From assembly GCA_019322385.1 (NCBI GenBank), contig JAHWIS010000054.1, positions 1 to 6,049 on the forward strand: a stretch of DNA of 6,049 nucleotides, given 5' to 3'. Made by a program: the position numbers and the translations under genes. Source of the stretch: Candidatus Woesearchaeota archaeon. GTDB lineage: Archaea > Nanobdellota > Nanobdellia > Woesearchaeales > UBA11576. This document shows positions 5,209-6,049 of the stretch, piece after piece. The notes under the pieces were generated by a model. The model was not told where the DNA came from, did not search any database, and saw only the letters and a program-made list of their open reading frames with translations. The first letter of the stretch is position 1; every line of letters begins with the position of its first letter.

Positions 5209-6049
5209 ATGGATAAGTCTAAAGAGTTCATTCTATGGTTTGATCAATTAGGGATAGAGGACGTGCCGTATACTGGCGGGAAGAATGCATCGCTTGGAGA
5301 GATGTACAAGAACCTCACAGAAAAAGGTGTCAAGGTGCCTAACGGCTTTGCAGTGACAGCCTATGCTTATGACTATCTTGTTGAAAAGTCAGGAATAAAA
5401 GACAAAATACGAGAAGTGCTGAAAGACCTTGATACATCAGATATGAAGAACCTTGCTATCAGGGGTGAGAAGGTGCGGCATCTGTTCCTTAATGCTGATT
5501 TCCCTCAGGAACTCAAGGAAAATATAATCAATGCATATGACAACCTCTGCAAGCAGTATGGAGAGAATGCCGATGTTGCAGTAAGGAGCAGCGCAACAGC
5601 AGAAGACTTGCCAGACGCAAGCTTTGCAGGACAGCAAGAGACATTCCTCAACATACGAGGACCAGAGATGCTTCTTGATGCGTGCCGCAGATGCTTTGCA
5701 TCGCTTTTCACAAACAGGGCGATATCTTATCGTGTAGATAAAGGATTCGACCACTTTAAGGTCGCATTGTCTATCGGCGTGCAGAGGATGGTAAGGTCAG
5801 ACAAGGCATGCGCAGGCGTGATGTTCTCAATAGATACAGAATCAGGATTCCAGGACGTAGTGTTTGTTACAGCTGCTTATGGGCTCGGAGAGAATGTTGT
5901 TCAGGGCGCTGTGAACCCTGACGAATACTATGTCCATAAACCGACACTGAAGAAAGGCTTCAAGTCGATAATAAACAGGGAAGTGGGTGAGAAAGCGATA
6001 AAGATGATCTACACCCACAACGGCATCAAGCCCACAAAGAATATACCGG
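5209..6049 (+). CDS. ppsA: Phosphoenolpyruvate synthase (pyruvate, water dikinase), C-terminus beyond window
   Basis: The first 280 residues of an enzyme usually about 750-820 residues long. It converts pyruvate, ATP and water to phosphoenolpyruvate, AMP and phosphate, the entry step to gluconeogenesis, and in some archaea it also works in the glycolytic direction. The N-terminal ATP-grasp domain is clear: GGKNASLGEM (23-32), VPNGFAVT (43-50), VRSSATAEDLPDASFAGQQE (125-144), MFSIDTESGF (205-214) and GLGENVVQGAVNPDEYYV (225-242). The phosphohistidine domain and the PEP-binding barrel lie past the window edge. ATG 5209 has a GAGGT site eight bases upstream; the stretch GAGGTTGATC is close to the full complement of the 16S rRNA tail apart from one extra T. 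The gene is divergent from the transporter. PEP synthase fits over pyruvate-phosphate dikinase because of the direct GGKNASLGEM start and DLPDASFAGQQ signature. Confidence 0.95.
   Translation, partial: MDKSKEFILWFDQLGIEDVPYTGGKNASLGEMYKNLTEKGVKVPNGFAVTAYAYDYLVEKSGIKDKIREVLKDLDTSDMKNLAIRGEKVRHLFLNADFPQELKENIINAYDNLCKQYGENADVAVRSSATAEDLPDASFAGQQETFLNIRGPEMLLDACRRCFASLFTNRAISYRVDKGFDHFKVALSIGVQRMVRSDKACAGVMFSIDTESGFQDVVFVTAAYGLGENVVQGAVNPDEYYVHKPTLKKGFKSIINREVGEKAIKMIYTHNGIKPTKNIP

Overview
The window looks like chromosomal DNA from an archaeon, most plausibly an uncultivated lineage (DPANN/Woesearchaeota-like or a euryarchaeal relative; this placement is inference). The reasons are TATA-like boxes about 25 bases ahead of starts, two genes that look leaderless, Shine-Dalgarno sites of the GGAG / GAGGT type, very tight packing with overlapping genes on both strands, and a [NiFe] hydrogenase whose subunits resemble the archaeal group 3b (sulfhydrogenase) type. 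No mobile element, CRISPR array, tRNA or rRNA was seen.

Layout: (1) 1-748, minus strand: N-terminal part of a GT4/GT5-like glycosyltransferase of the glycogen-synthase fold, cut by the window edge. (2) 749-1042: AT-rich divergent promoter region, with a hairpin in the glycosyltransferase leader and TATA boxes for the hydrogenase. (3) 1043-3074, plus strand: hydrogenase small (hydD-like) and large (hydA-like) subunits, overlapping by 17 bases. (4) 3037-3435, minus strand: the hydrogenase maturation endopeptidase, converging on the large subunit and overlapping its last 38 bases. (5) 3436-3491: a 56-base divergent promoter. (6) 3492-4131, plus strand: hypC and an overlapping gene for an unusual protein that has a helical N-terminal domain fused to a second HypC-like barrel. 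(7) 4128-5027, minus strand: a ten-helix EamA/DMT-type transporter whose stop codon shares the palindrome CTAG with the stop of the preceding gene. (8) 5028-5208: divergent promoter region. (9) 5209-6049, plus strand: N-terminal part of phosphoenolpyruvate synthase, cut by the window edge.

How they fit together: genes 3-6 form a compact hydrogenase island holding the two catalytic subunits, the protease that trims the large subunit after nickel insertion, and HypC-type chaperones that carry the Fe(CN)2CO precursor. The NAD(P)H-linked diaphorase subunits (hydB, hydG) and the other Hyp proteins (A, B, D, E, F) are not in the window. The flanking glycosyltransferase and PEP synthase suggest a fermentative/gluconeogenic metabolism with glucan or other glycan synthesis. 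The most novel element is the HypC-fusion protein at 3688-4131.
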